Part shown: positions 8,813 to 17,199 of the stretch, in pieces
Numbering within the stretch: position 1 is the first letter of the stretch
Layout: each line of letters begins with the position of its first letter
Assembly: GCF_001427305.1 (NCBI RefSeq)
Contig: NZ_LMFZ01000047.1
Location: 1 to 64,000 of the forward strand
DNA: 64,000 nt
Direction: 5' to 3'
Origin: Duganella sp. Root1480D1
GTDB taxonomy: Bacteria; Pseudomonadota; Gammaproteobacteria; Burkholderiales; Burkholderiaceae_D
Translations under genes and position numbers: made by a program
Notes under the pieces: generated by a model
The model's database searches: none
Seen by the model: the letters and a program-made list of their open reading frames with translations, nothing else
Told to the model about the DNA's origin: nothing

Positions 8813-9613
8813 ATGTCCGATATCCTGAACAAAATCCTGGCCGTGAAGGCCGACGAAGTAGCCGCTGCCAAGAAGCACCGCAGCCTGCAATCCCTGCGCG
8901 ACGAAGTCGAGGGCGACAAGGAACTGCGCGCCGGCCTGCGCGGCTTTGAAGCCAGCCTGCGCCGGAAAATCGAAGCTGGCCAGGCCGGCGTGATCGCCGA
9001 AGTGAAAAAGGCCTCGCCTTCAAAAGGCGTGCTGCGTCCAGATTTCCGCCCTGCCGAAATCGCCGGGAGTTACGCCAACGCCGGCGCGGCCTGCTTGTCT
9101 GTGCTGACCGACGTGAACTTCTTCCAGGGCTCGAACGAATACCTGCAGCAGGCGCGCGCCGCCTGCGACATTCCAGTCCTGCGCAAGGATTTCATGGTCG
9201 ACATGTACCAGATCTATGAAGCGCGGGCGATGGGCGCAGACTGCATCCTGCTGATCGTGTCCGCCCTGGACCATGGCTTGATGGCGGAAATGGAAGCCTG
9301 CGCCCACGAACTGGGCATGGACGTGCTGATCGAATCGCACGATGGCGACGAGCTGACCGCCGCGCTGGGCCTGAAGAGCCGCCTGATCGGCATCAACAAC
9401 CGCAACCTGCGCACCTTTGACGTGACGCTGGACACCACGCTCGGCCTGCTGTCGCGCATCCCGCAAGAACGCATGGTGATCACCGAATCCGGCATCATGA
9501 CCCCGGCCGACGTGCAGCGCATGCGCGAAAGCGACGTGCACGCCTTCCTGGTCGGCGAAGCCTTCATGCGCGCGCCCGACCCGGGGGCCGAGCTGCGCAA
9601 GCTGTTCAATTAA
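8813..9613 (+). CDS. trpC: Indole-3-glycerol phosphate synthase
   Basis: A 266-residue TIM barrel closing CdRP to indole-3-glycerol phosphate. Motifs: [45 protein letters not shown] and VITESGI. The start [15 protein letters not shown] at 8813 fits family alignments; a longer in-frame extension to 8732 would overlap the exporter gene. It ends overlapping the convergent hypothetical gene by 8 bases. No trpF, trpB or trpA follows, so the pathway is split in this genome. Confidence 0.96.
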   Translation: MSDILNKILAVKADEVAAAKKHRSLQSLRDEVEGDKELRAGLRGFEASLRRKIEAGQAGVIAEVKKASPSKGVLRPDFRPAEIAGSYANAGAACLSVLTDVNFFQGSNEYLQQARAACDIPVLRKDFMVDMYQIYEARAMGADCILLIVSALDHGLMAEMEACAHELGMDVLIESHDGDELTAALGLKSRLIGINNRNLRTFDVTLDTTLGLLSRIPQERMVITESGIMTPADVQRMRESDVHAFLVGEAFMRAPDPGAELRKLFN

Positions 9614-11129
9614 ACCCGCAACGGTCCGACTTCATGGCGCCGGCGCGGCGCCATTCTGTAAACAAGCCCTTACCGCTAGGCTCGAACATGGTGAGGGACT
9701 GGCCGTCGAGGCTAAGCTTGAAGGTCTCGATATGTTCAGCCTTCATCCAGGGCTTGTCAGCCAGCGGCACTTGCCAGACGAAGTTGCGGTTGCGCACCGA
9801 CCATTCGCCCTGCTCCTCTTTTACTTTGTCTTCCTGGCCTTTCAAGGGCAGCACAAAGTAATTGCCGTCATCGCGCATCACCACCCTGCCATTCGGACCG
9901 ATCTTGCTGGATTCCCAGATGCCGACAATGGCGCAAGGCTGCGAATGTTTACCGAGCATTGCGTCGACATATTTTTCCGCCGCCTGTTTTCCCAGGCCGA
10001 CCAGGCTTGCCACGCCCAGCGCTGCGAACAAGCCGATCGCGGTGGAAGGCAGGATGCCGGTACTGCCGCCGCGCAGCCGGACGATGTCGTCGTATGAAGC
10101 GCCGAACCAGCCGGCGCCGACTTCATTGTCGCGCAGCGCCACTTTGCCGCGCCGTATCATCAGGAACAGGATCAGGATATTGGCGAGCGGGATGATGATC
10201 AAGGCCATCGCAATGATACGCATCACGATATTCGATCCAGCCCCCTTCGCAATCCGGTACACGCCAGCCATCGCCAAAGCTGTAACCAGCAGTGCCAGGG
10301 CAGGCCTTGGCCAGCCGGCCAGGTTGCGGATGAAATAAGCGGCGACCAGGTAAAGCACGGTTGCATAGACCGTCAGGCGCAAGCCATCGGCCAGCATGAA
10401 CAGGCGCGGGTCGGCCCCGGTATCAGCCACCGCATGCGATTCCGCCTCGGGCTCGCGGCGCGATCGCGGCGGCATGGCCGCTCTGGCGCCCGCAGGTTCC
10501 AGCGAAAGGCCAGAAGCGGCCACGGTTTGCTTTACTGCGGCGGCTCGCACTGGCGGCGGGCTTGGCGGCGGCGGTTCGGAACGCACTACGCGGCCGGGCT
10601 CCAGTGCCAGCGTAGCGTGGCAGCCAGCGCGCTCCTTCAGCGCGTCCACATAGTACTGGGCCTGGGCGCGCAGCACGCCTTTCTTGACCACCGTGCGGCG
10701 CCCGCCCGACAGCAGCGCCAGCATTTCCGTGATCGGCTTGCTCTGCACGGCTGCCAGGCGCTGGGCAGCATCGCCCAGCGTCACACCTGGCGCCGGGCCC
10801 TCCAGCACAACCTGGTAGGTGGCGGGGCGATGCACTTCGCCGGACTGGTTATCCACCACGGTCAGGCCCATTTCGCCGGCAAGATAGAGCAGGTGCGGCA
10901 ACACTTCATGCTTGCGGCTGTCCACGCTCAGGCGGCCGGCATCACCAACAAAATGGCTATCCGACCAGGGAGTATCCGGAAAAAGGGCCGTCAACGCGTC
11001 GCGAAAACGCTTCAGCAAGGCGGATGGCGGCTGCCCTCCGCAGTCTTGCCACAGCTTGTTCATAAAGGGGAAAACGTCCAGGTCTGCTTCCGGAGCTGCA
11101 ACCGACGCCAGTTGAATCTGATAACTCAT
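9606..11129 (-). CDS. Membrane protein of unknown function, long paralog
   Basis: 507 residues, family not recognised. Order: a soluble N-domain (1-105) with [14 protein letters not shown] and [15 protein letters not shown]; a second small alpha/beta module (105-185) with YQVVLEGP and [18 protein letters not shown]; a Pro/Ala-rich linker to about 240; three or four membrane segments (about 245-345); the motif [13 protein letters not shown] before another membrane segment; and a C-terminal domain of about 115 residues with GIWES and [10 protein letters not shown]. The first four parts match the shorter paralog at 12257-13426 segment by segment. The C-terminal domain is unique to this copy. The two flank an S41 peptidase. 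Confidence 0.8.
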   Translation of the reverse strand: MSYQIQLASVAAPEADLDVFPFMNKLWQDCGGQPPSALLKRFRDALTALFPDTPWSDSHFVGDAGRLSVDSRKHEVLPHLLYLAGEMGLTVVDNQSGEVHRPATYQVVLEGPAPGVTLGDAAQRLAAVQSKPITEMLALLSGGRRTVVKKGVLRAQAQYYVDALKERAGCHATLALEPGRVVRSEPPPPSPPPVRAAAVKQTVAASGLSLEPAGARAAMPPRSRREPEAESHAVADTGADPRLFMLADGLRLTVYATVLYLVAAYFIRNLAGWPRPALALLVTALAMAGVYRIAKGAGSNIVMRIIAMALIIIPLANILILFLMIRRGKVALRDNEVGAGWFGASYDDIVRLRGGSTGILPSTAIGLFAALGVASLVGLGKQAAEKYVDAMLGKHSQPCAIVGIWESSKIGPNGRVVMRDDGNYFVLPLKGQEDKVKEEQGEWSVRNRNFVWQVPLADKPWMKAEHIETFKLSLDGQSLTMFEPSGKGLFTEWRRAGAMKSDRCGFN

Positions 11130-11197
11130 GCAATTTAATTAAACTATTTTCAATCCATGTTAAATTACTATAAGGCAAAAATAAAGACAGGAGAGAC

Positions 11198-12241
11198 ATG
11201 AAAACGACAACTCGCCTGGTCATCCTGGCCGGCCTGGCAGGCTTTTACTTCTACGCGATCGCACCAATGTTGTTCGGCGTATCACAAGCACGCGAAAGCG
11301 CCGGCCAACCGATGGCTGCCACGGAACGCAAGCAGATGATTGCGCTGATGTTGTCCCGCCTGGATGCTTATTACATGCTGCCGGAAAAAGCCGCTGAAAT
11401 GCGGAAAGTGGTTGAAGCTGCCGAAGCAGCGGGCAAATACGAGGGCCTGACCGCAGGCGCCCAACTGGCCAATGCCCTGACCAACGATTTGCGCAGCGTC
11501 CAGAGGGACCATCACCTGTATGTCGAATACAAGTCGATCGTGCTGGATCCCGAAGTTCCGCCGCTAGGCTCGAAACCGGAGCCGGGCCCCGACCAGGGCA
11601 TGCTGGCGGCCGGGCTGCGCTCGGTGGAAGGACTCATCCGTGATTTCGGGGTGACGCAGGTATCGGTCCTGGACGGCAATGTCGGCTACCTCAAGCTGAA
11701 CGGCTTCCTCGAGCCCTACCAGGTTGCGTCGAAATTTGGGTCAGCCATGCGCAAGTTGCACGATACGCGCGCCATGATCATCGATTTGCGCAATAACCAC
11801 GGCGGTTCTGGCGAGTCGGTTCAGCTCTTGGCCAGCTACTTCTTCGACCAGCGCACGCGCCTGAACGATGTCATCTTCCCGCGCGAGGGGGTGACTGTGG
11901 AGGGCTGGACCAGCGAGCAGCTGGATGGCCCGCGCTACGGCCAGAACAAGCCTGTTTATATCCTGACCAGCCGCGGCACTTTCTCCGCCGCCGAAGATTT
12001 CGCCTACGCGCTGCAGCAGCAAAAACGCGCTGTCATTGTTGGTGAATCAACGCGCGGCGGCGCCAATGCTGTGGAGTTATTCAGGCTGTCGGACCATTTC
12101 CGGTTCTGGGTGCCGACTGCGCGCGCACACAACGTCCTGAGCAACGGCAGTTGGGACACAACAGGCGTCAAGCCTGACCTGGCCATGGCGGCCAATGAAG
12201 CGCTGCTGCGGACGCAGGACCGGCTGGCAGCGCAACGCTGA
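11198..12241 (+). CDS. S41-family (C-terminal-processing/IRBP-like) peptidase
   Basis: 347 residues with an N-terminal hydrophobic segment (about 6-25, signal peptide or anchor), then a tail-specific-protease domain: VGYLKLNGFLEPY, MIIDLRNNHGGSGESV and the nucleophile segment SRGTFSAAEDFAYALQQ, with GESTRGGANAVE after it. There is no PDZ domain, as in IRBP-type S41B members. The ATG has AGGAGA just upstream. It lies between two leftward paralogous membrane-protein genes, divergent from one and convergent with the other. A functional link to them is inference only. Confidence 0.85.
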   Translation: MKTTTRLVILAGLAGFYFYAIAPMLFGVSQARESAGQPMAATERKQMIALMLSRLDAYYMLPEKAAEMRKVVEAAEAAGKYEGLTAGAQLANALTNDLRSVQRDHHLYVEYKSIVLDPEVPPLGSKPEPGPDQGMLAAGLRSVEGLIRDFGVTQVSVLDGNVGYLKLNGFLEPYQVASKFGSAMRKLHDTRAMIIDLRNNHGGSGESVQLLASYFFDQRTRLNDVIFPREGVTVEGWTSEQLDGPRYGQNKPVYILTSRGTFSAAEDFAYALQQQKRAVIVGESTRGGANAVELFRLSDHFRFWVPTARAHNVLSNGSWDTTGVKPDLAMAANEALLRTQDRLAAQR

Positions 12242-12256
12242 CCAGCCGCCGCCATC

Positions 12257-13426
12257 TCAAGGCATGTAATTGATGAAGACGAAGCCGCCGCCTGCTGCCA
12301 GGACCAGCAAGGCGAGCAGCAGTTTGGTGGAAGGCAGCATGCCTTCGCGCCCGCCCAGTTCGCGCACTTCGTCGGCATCCAGCAAGGCGTTGCGGGTGGT
12401 GAGTCCGTTTTCTTTCAGGACGCCCGCCGCGCGGAAATAGCTGAAGGCGGCCAGCAGGCTGCCGACACCTGGAATCAGGGCCAGTGGCGCCAGCACCAGG
12501 CGGAACAGGGTGGAACCGGTCGCCTGGCCGAGCTGGAAGACCGAGATGGCGCCCAGCACATTCATCGCCAATATCAGCGCAATCAGGTAAGGCGACTTGA
12601 GGCGAAGGACCATCACCAGCAGCAGCACGGCAATGCTGATCGCCAGCGCCCGCGCGGCCATGCGCTGGGACTCTGCGGCCTTGAACATGTTTTCATCAGG
12701 CCCGATGCCGACACTTGTCGGTTCGTCAAAGCTGGTGACAACCAGGGCTGGTGCTTGCGGCGCGCGCACCGCTGGTGCGCTTGGCGCCTTGCTTGCGGCA
12801 GTCGCTGGCGCCCTGGGGGCAGCCTTGGAGGGCGACTTGCGCGGTTCCGGCGAGACCGAGGCACGGCAGCTGGCCCGGTCGCGCAAGGCAGCCACATATA
12901 CGTCGGCCTGCGCGCGGGTAAGGCCTTTCTTGACCAGGGTGCGGCGGCGCGAATGCAGCAGCAGCACCATTTGCGGCAGCGGCTGGTTCATCAGATCCGC
13001 AAGCTGGGTCGCGGCGACTTCAACTTCCACCCCTTCCAGCGGGCCTTCCAGCACCACCTGGTAAGCCTGCGGCCGGTGCACGGCGCCATTTTGCTCGTCC
13101 ACCACCGTCATGCCAAGGTCGCTGGCGATGCGCAGTACGTGAGGAATCACTTCGTCATGGCGGCGCGTGATCGCAACGCTGCCATAACCGCCCTTGAAGT
13201 TTTCTGCCAGGGGGCCGTCCGCCCATGGGCAGTCATCAATGGCCTTGTCCCCGGCGCCATAGCTGCTCAGGCAGGGGAAAAGCTTCAGGATGGCATCGCG
13301 AAAACTCTTCAACTGCTGGGATGGCGCAATGCTGATGGTTGCGCCGGCAATCTGTTCCAGGAAAGGGAGCACTTCCGCATCGTTGGCGGGAACTTCGCGC
13401 GCGACGATGTGCAGTAGATAAGTCAT
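12257..13426 (-). CDS. Membrane protein of unknown function, short paralog
   Basis: 389 residues, paralogous to the protein at 9606-11129. Shared segments include [76 protein letters not shown] and, after the membrane block, VRELGGREGMLPST. It has an Ala/Pro-rich linker (about 190-225), three membrane segments and a last one at the C-terminus, and lacks the extra C-terminal domain of its partner. Function unknown. A FRDAL-type N-domain beside a VKKGL module with L7/L12-like pattern suggests a cytosolic sensor on a membrane anchor, but that is inference. Confidence 0.78.
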   Translation of the reverse strand: MTYLLHIVAREVPANDAEVLPFLEQIAGATISIAPSQQLKSFRDAILKLFPCLSSYGAGDKAIDDCPWADGPLAENFKGGYGSVAITRRHDEVIPHVLRIASDLGMTVVDEQNGAVHRPQAYQVVLEGPLEGVEVEVAATQLADLMNQPLPQMVLLLHSRRRTLVKKGLTRAQADVYVAALRDRASCRASVSPEPRKSPSKAAPRAPATAASKAPSAPAVRAPQAPALVVTSFDEPTSVGIGPDENMFKAAESQRMAARALAISIAVLLLVMVLRLKSPYLIALILAMNVLGAISVFQLGQATGSTLFRLVLAPLALIPGVGSLLAAFSYFRAAGVLKENGLTTRNALLDADEVRELGGREGMLPSTKLLLALLVLAAGGGFVFINYMP

Positions 13427-13528
13427 AAATTAAACGTCACCAAACTCGTAATGAGTGATGGTAAATTACCAGCGAGCAAAATAATAGTCCGTGCGGCATG
13501 AAAACGACAGCCAGCAACGCGGCGCCGC

Positions 13529-14698
13529 TCAGGCAGCTAAAGGTGTAGGGGCCGCGATTTCAGTGCGGTTACGGCCATTTGCCTTAGCGCGGTACAGGGC
13601 GGCGTCGGCGCGCGATAACAAGCTGTCAAGAGATTCGCCCGGCGCCTGCTGGCCGGCGATGCCGATGCTGATTGTGCAAGACGGCAGCCCTGGTTGTTGA
13701 CATTCGTGCAATTTCGCCTGGATGCGCTGCGCCAGTTGCTGCGCATGCGGCAGTGCGGTTTCCGGCAGCAGCACCACGAATTCCTCGCCGCCGAAGCGCG
13801 CCACGAAATCGCTTTGGCGCACCGCGCGCACCACCACCGCCGCGACATGCACCAGCACCTTGTCGCCTTGCGCGTGGCCGTGCTGGTCGTTGATGGCCTT
13901 GAACAGGTCAAGGTCGATCGCCATCAGCGACAGCGATGAATCGTGGCGCTGCTGGCGCGCCCGCACACCGCTGAAACTTTGCAGGAAGCCGCGGCGGTTC
14001 AATACCCCGGTCAGCGGGTCGTGCGTGGAGCGCTGCTCCAGGATTTTTTGCAGCTTGCGCGTGGCCAGCATGAGGAAGGCCACCGTCATCAGCAGGGCCA
14101 TGAAGTTGGCCAGCGCCAGGTAGACATTTACCAAAGGGCTGCGCTGCATCAGGTCCGCCGCCTCGCCGCTGATGAACATGGCAGCCACGCCACGCGTCAA
14201 CACATTGACCATCTGCAGCGCCAGCAGGATGCCGAAGAACCAGCTCGTAAAATGCGGCGTGCGATGGCGCCAGACCAGGCGTAACTGGTCAAGGTAGAAC
14301 ACTGCAACCAGGAAGCTATAGGCCGTGGCGCGGCGCGGGAAGTTAGGCTCCGCCAGCAGCCACCACAGGATGGCCGCCAGTTCCAGCACCCATACTGCGT
14401 GGAAAATCGTCCATCCCGGCGGTTCGCCGAAAAAGCGCCGCGTCCCGACCATCGACAGGCCGATGCCCCACATCAGGCAGGTGTTTGCAGCAGGCAGTGC
14501 TACAGCATCGGGCAGCAGTCCGCGCGACAGGAACAACCCGCCTGCGCCAACCATGCAAAGCAGGCCGCAGGCCCAGTGCCCGACACCCGCCACCTCGCGC
14601 CGGAAGCTCACGTGCATGGAATACATGGCCACTGCCAGCACCGCGCAAGTCAGCGTGGTGGTGAACAGGATGGTGAACGGGTCCAGCGCGAATTTCAC
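13529..14698 (-). CDS. Membrane-bound diguanylate cyclase (GGDEF)
   Basis: 389 residues. The first 210 carry six or seven membrane segments with no recognised sensor domain; the rest is a GGDEF domain making cyclic di-GMP from two GTP. The active site is ARFGGEEFVVLLPET, and an inhibitory I-site RQSD sits five residues upstream, so product inhibition is expected. The start is GTG, 7 bases after the M61 peptidase stop, with no clear ribosome site. An ATG 23 codons in is an alternative. Confidence 0.9.
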   Translation of the reverse strand: MKFALDPFTILFTTTLTCAVLAVAMYSMHVSFRREVAGVGHWACGLLCMVGAGGLFLSRGLLPDAVALPAANTCLMWGIGLSMVGTRRFFGEPPGWTIFHAVWVLELAAILWWLLAEPNFPRRATAYSFLVAVFYLDQLRLVWRHRTPHFTSWFFGILLALQMVNVLTRGVAAMFISGEAADLMQRSPLVNVYLALANFMALLMTVAFLMLATRKLQKILEQRSTHDPLTGVLNRRGFLQSFSGVRARQQRHDSSLSLMAIDLDLFKAINDQHGHAQGDKVLVHVAAVVVRAVRQSDFVARFGGEEFVVLLPETALPHAQQLAQRIQAKLHECQQPGLPSCTISIGIAGQQAPGESLDSLLSRADAALYRAKANGRNRTEIAAPTPLAA

Positions 14699-14705
14699 GG
14701 TTTTA

Positions 14706-16493
14706 TCATGCGGTCGGGCGGCGCAGGCTGGTTTTCTGCTGTTCGACTGCGATGGTAATGCCCGGCACGCGGTCGCCTTGCAGCACCACGTCGAACGCCA
14801 TCAGCTCGTCGCGGCGGAAGGCATGCACCTGCACACTCTCGCCGACCTTGTAGCGCGACAGCAGGCCGTCAACATTGGACGGGTTGCCGCTGACGCGCAG
14901 GCCGTCGATGGCCACCAGCAGGTCGTTGGCCGACAGTCCGGCCTTCTGCGCAGCGCCGCCGTCATGCACGGCACTCAGCTTGCAGTCGGCGCCTTCGCGG
15001 CCGAGGTTGACGTCGAAGCTGGGTTTGGACGATTTGCGTTCGTCCTTGTAGCCGACGCCGAACTGCGGCAACAGCTTGGCCAGCGGCACGTCTTCAGTGC
15101 CGCGGATGTATTTGTCGAAGAAAGTCTTCAGCTTGAAGCCGGCCACGGTGTCGAACAGGGCCTCCACTTCTTCCGGCGTCACGCCGCGCGGCTTGCCGTT
15201 GTAGAAGTCGCGGCCGAATTTCTGCCACAGGGCGCGCATGATGTCGTCCAGCGAGCGCTTGCCATTGGTCTTGGCGCGGATGGTCAGGTCCAGGCCCAGG
15301 CCGATCAGCGAACCCTTGGCGTAGTAGCTGACAATGGCATTCGGCGAGTTCTCGTCCTGGCGATAGTACTTGCCCCAGGCATCGAAGCTGGAATCGGCCA
15401 CGCTTTGCTTGCTGCGGCCGCTGCCGCGCAACACCGCGCCGACGGTCTTGCCCAGCATCTTGAAGTAGCCCTCTTCCGCCAGCAGGCCGGCGCGCACCAG
15501 CATCAGGTCGTCGTAGTAGCTGGTGAAGCCTTCGAACAGCCAAAGCAGCGGGGTGTAGTTCTCCACCTGGTAGTCATACGGCGCGAACACCGCCGGCTTG
15601 ATGCGCTTGACGTTCCAGGTGTGGAAGTATTCATGGCTGCACAGGCCGAGGAACTTCATATAGCCTTCGCTTGGCTCCTTGCCTTTCTGCGCCATAGTCG
15701 GCAGGTCGGCGCGCGAGCAGAACAGCGCAGTGGAAGCGCGGTGTTCCAGGCCGCCGTAGCCGTCGCCCACCACCATCGTCATGAAAACGTAGCGCTCCAT
15801 CGGCGCCTTTTTCGTGCGCGGCTCGAAGAAGGCGATTTGCGTCTCGCAGATCTGTTTCAGGTCGGCGCAGACGCGCGCGATGTCGAGCTTGGGCACACGG
15901 CCGGTGAACACCACGTCGTGCTGCACGCCTTGCGCCTTGAAGCTGGCCATTTCGAACGTGCCCATTTCCACCGGGCTGTCGATCAGTTCGTCGTAGTCCT
16001 GGGCGATGTAGGTACCGAAGCCGTAGCGCCTGGCCTTCAGTTCTTTCAGTGCAGTGGCGACGCGCCACTTGGCCGCTGCTTCGTGGCCCGGGCGCTGGAT
16101 GTCAACCACATGCGGCTCGCCTTCCTGCCCGGCTGCGCGCAGGAATACACTGGTGCCATTGAAGAAGCCGTGGGTCTGGTCGAGGTGGGCGGCGCGTACC
16201 GACAGGTCCCAGGCATAGACTTCGTAGTGCACGGTAAGCTTGCCCTTGCAGGGCGCCGCTTGCCAGGAGTGCTTGTCGAGCTTTGCCAGTTCGACCGGCT
16301 GGCCGCTTGCCTCGGCGCGGATCTGCACGATGTTGCGCGAAAATTCGCGGATCATGTAGCTGCCGGGAATCCAGGCTGGCAGCACCAGCACCTGGCCTTC
16401 CGGGTCCGGCGCTTCAACGGTCATGGTGACCTGGAACATATGGGTTGCCGGGTCTTTGGCGGCGATGGCGTAACTGATTTTTTTGTTTTTCAT
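14706..16493 (-). CDS. M61-family metallopeptidase with C-terminal PDZ domain
   Basis: 595 residues of the glycyl-aminopeptidase (M61) type. The zinc motif HEYFHTWNVKRIKP lies near the middle (HExxH), with the third ligand glutamate expected in LFEGFTSYYDD. A PDZ domain follows near residues 495-580 (GLSANDLLVAIDGLRV). No signal peptide is evident, which suggests a cytosolic enzyme. Its ATG overlaps the stop of the MocA-like gene by 4 bases (16490-16493), so it belongs to that operon. Confidence 0.9.
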   Translation of the reverse strand: MKNKKISYAIAAKDPATHMFQVTMTVEAPDPEGQVLVLPAWIPGSYMIREFSRNIVQIRAEASGQPVELAKLDKHSWQAAPCKGKLTVHYEVYAWDLSVRAAHLDQTHGFFNGTSVFLRAAGQEGEPHVVDIQRPGHEAAAKWRVATALKELKARRYGFGTYIAQDYDELIDSPVEMGTFEMASFKAQGVQHDVVFTGRVPKLDIARVCADLKQICETQIAFFEPRTKKAPMERYVFMTMVVGDGYGGLEHRASTALFCSRADLPTMAQKGKEPSEGYMKFLGLCSHEYFHTWNVKRIKPAVFAPYDYQVENYTPLLWLFEGFTSYYDDLMLVRAGLLAEEGYFKMLGKTVGAVLRGSGRSKQSVADSSFDAWGKYYRQDENSPNAIVSYYAKGSLIGLGLDLTIRAKTNGKRSLDDIMRALWQKFGRDFYNGKPRGVTPEEVEALFDTVAGFKLKTFFDKYIRGTEDVPLAKLLPQFGVGYKDERKSSKPSFDVNLGREGADCKLSAVHDGGAAQKAGLSANDLLVAIDGLRVSGNPSNVDGLLSRYKVGESVQVHAFRRDELMAFDVVLQGDRVPGITIAVEQQKTSLRRPTA

Positions 16494-17185
16494 TGGATGT
16501 CGGACGGCGTGTCGATATCCTGCAGGATGCCGGGATCGTCCACCGTCAGTTCGTTAACCGGATTGTTCTTCAAGATGCCGCGGGCGCCCTGGTCGCCGGC
16601 CAGCGCCAGCAGGTCTTGCAGGTGGGCGCAACCGAAGGCGACCGGGTTGCCGCGTTGGCCCCGGTGTACCGGCGCCGCGATTGCCGCAGAATTTGCGCCG
16701 ATCGCACTTGCCAGCACGGCCATGGTGGCTGGCCGCACATAAGGCATGTCGGCCAGCGCGATCAGCCAGCCGTTCGCGTCGCGCGCATGCTGCACACCGC
16801 AAACCAGCGAAGCGGCCATGCCGTCGCCTGCATTCGCACAGGCAACGACTTCGCAACCAAGGCCGCGCAACAGGTTTGCTGTAACCGCGTCTTCCGTGCG
16901 GACCACGGCGATTACGCGCGGCACCGCAGCCAGCAAGGCGCGGGCACTGGCGACGACGACGGGATCTCCGTTCGGCAGCGCCTGCAGCAGCTTGTAGCGC
17001 TCTCCTGTCGGATCGAAACGGCTACCGCGGCCAGCGGCGAGCAAAATGCCTGCGACGGCGCTATCAGCAATGCCCGCTGCAGGCGGCGCAGCGGGAAGCG
17101 GTTCGGCGTATGGCGTGACCACGCCCTTCACGGCGCCGGCGTCCGCAGCAGCGGCGGACGCGTGGGCGGCGATGGGGGCGGCCAC
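16490..17185 (-). CDS. MocA-like molybdenum cofactor nucleotidyltransferase
   Basis: 231 residues with an NTP-transferase fold: GILLAAGRGSRF and YKLLQALPNG for nucleotide binding, ALADMPYV for the metal aspartate and GQRGNPVAF. MocA-type enzymes add CMP to Mo-molybdopterin for xanthine-dehydrogenase-family enzymes. It lies 14 bases after such an enzyme's large subunit, which supports maturation of that partner. The GTG start gives an unusual Ala-rich extension of about 45 residues before the Rossmann core; a later GTG is possible. Confidence 0.82.
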   Translation of the reverse strand: MAAPIAAHASAAAADAGAVKGVVTPYAEPLPAAPPAAGIADSAVAGILLAAGRGSRFDPTGERYKLLQALPNGDPVVVASARALLAAVPRVIAVVRTEDAVTANLLRGLGCEVVACANAGDGMAASLVCGVQHARDANGWLIALADMPYVRPATMAVLASAIGANSAAIAAPVHRGQRGNPVAFGCAHLQDLLALAGDQGARGILKNNPVNELTVDDPGILQDIDTPSDIQ

Positions 17186-17199
17186 GTGCGCTGCCTGCC

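Noticed and set aside
14325-16742. Open frame of 805 codons antisense to the M61 peptidase and its neighbours
   Set aside because: Spans several genes and has no recognisable domain; a GC artefact.
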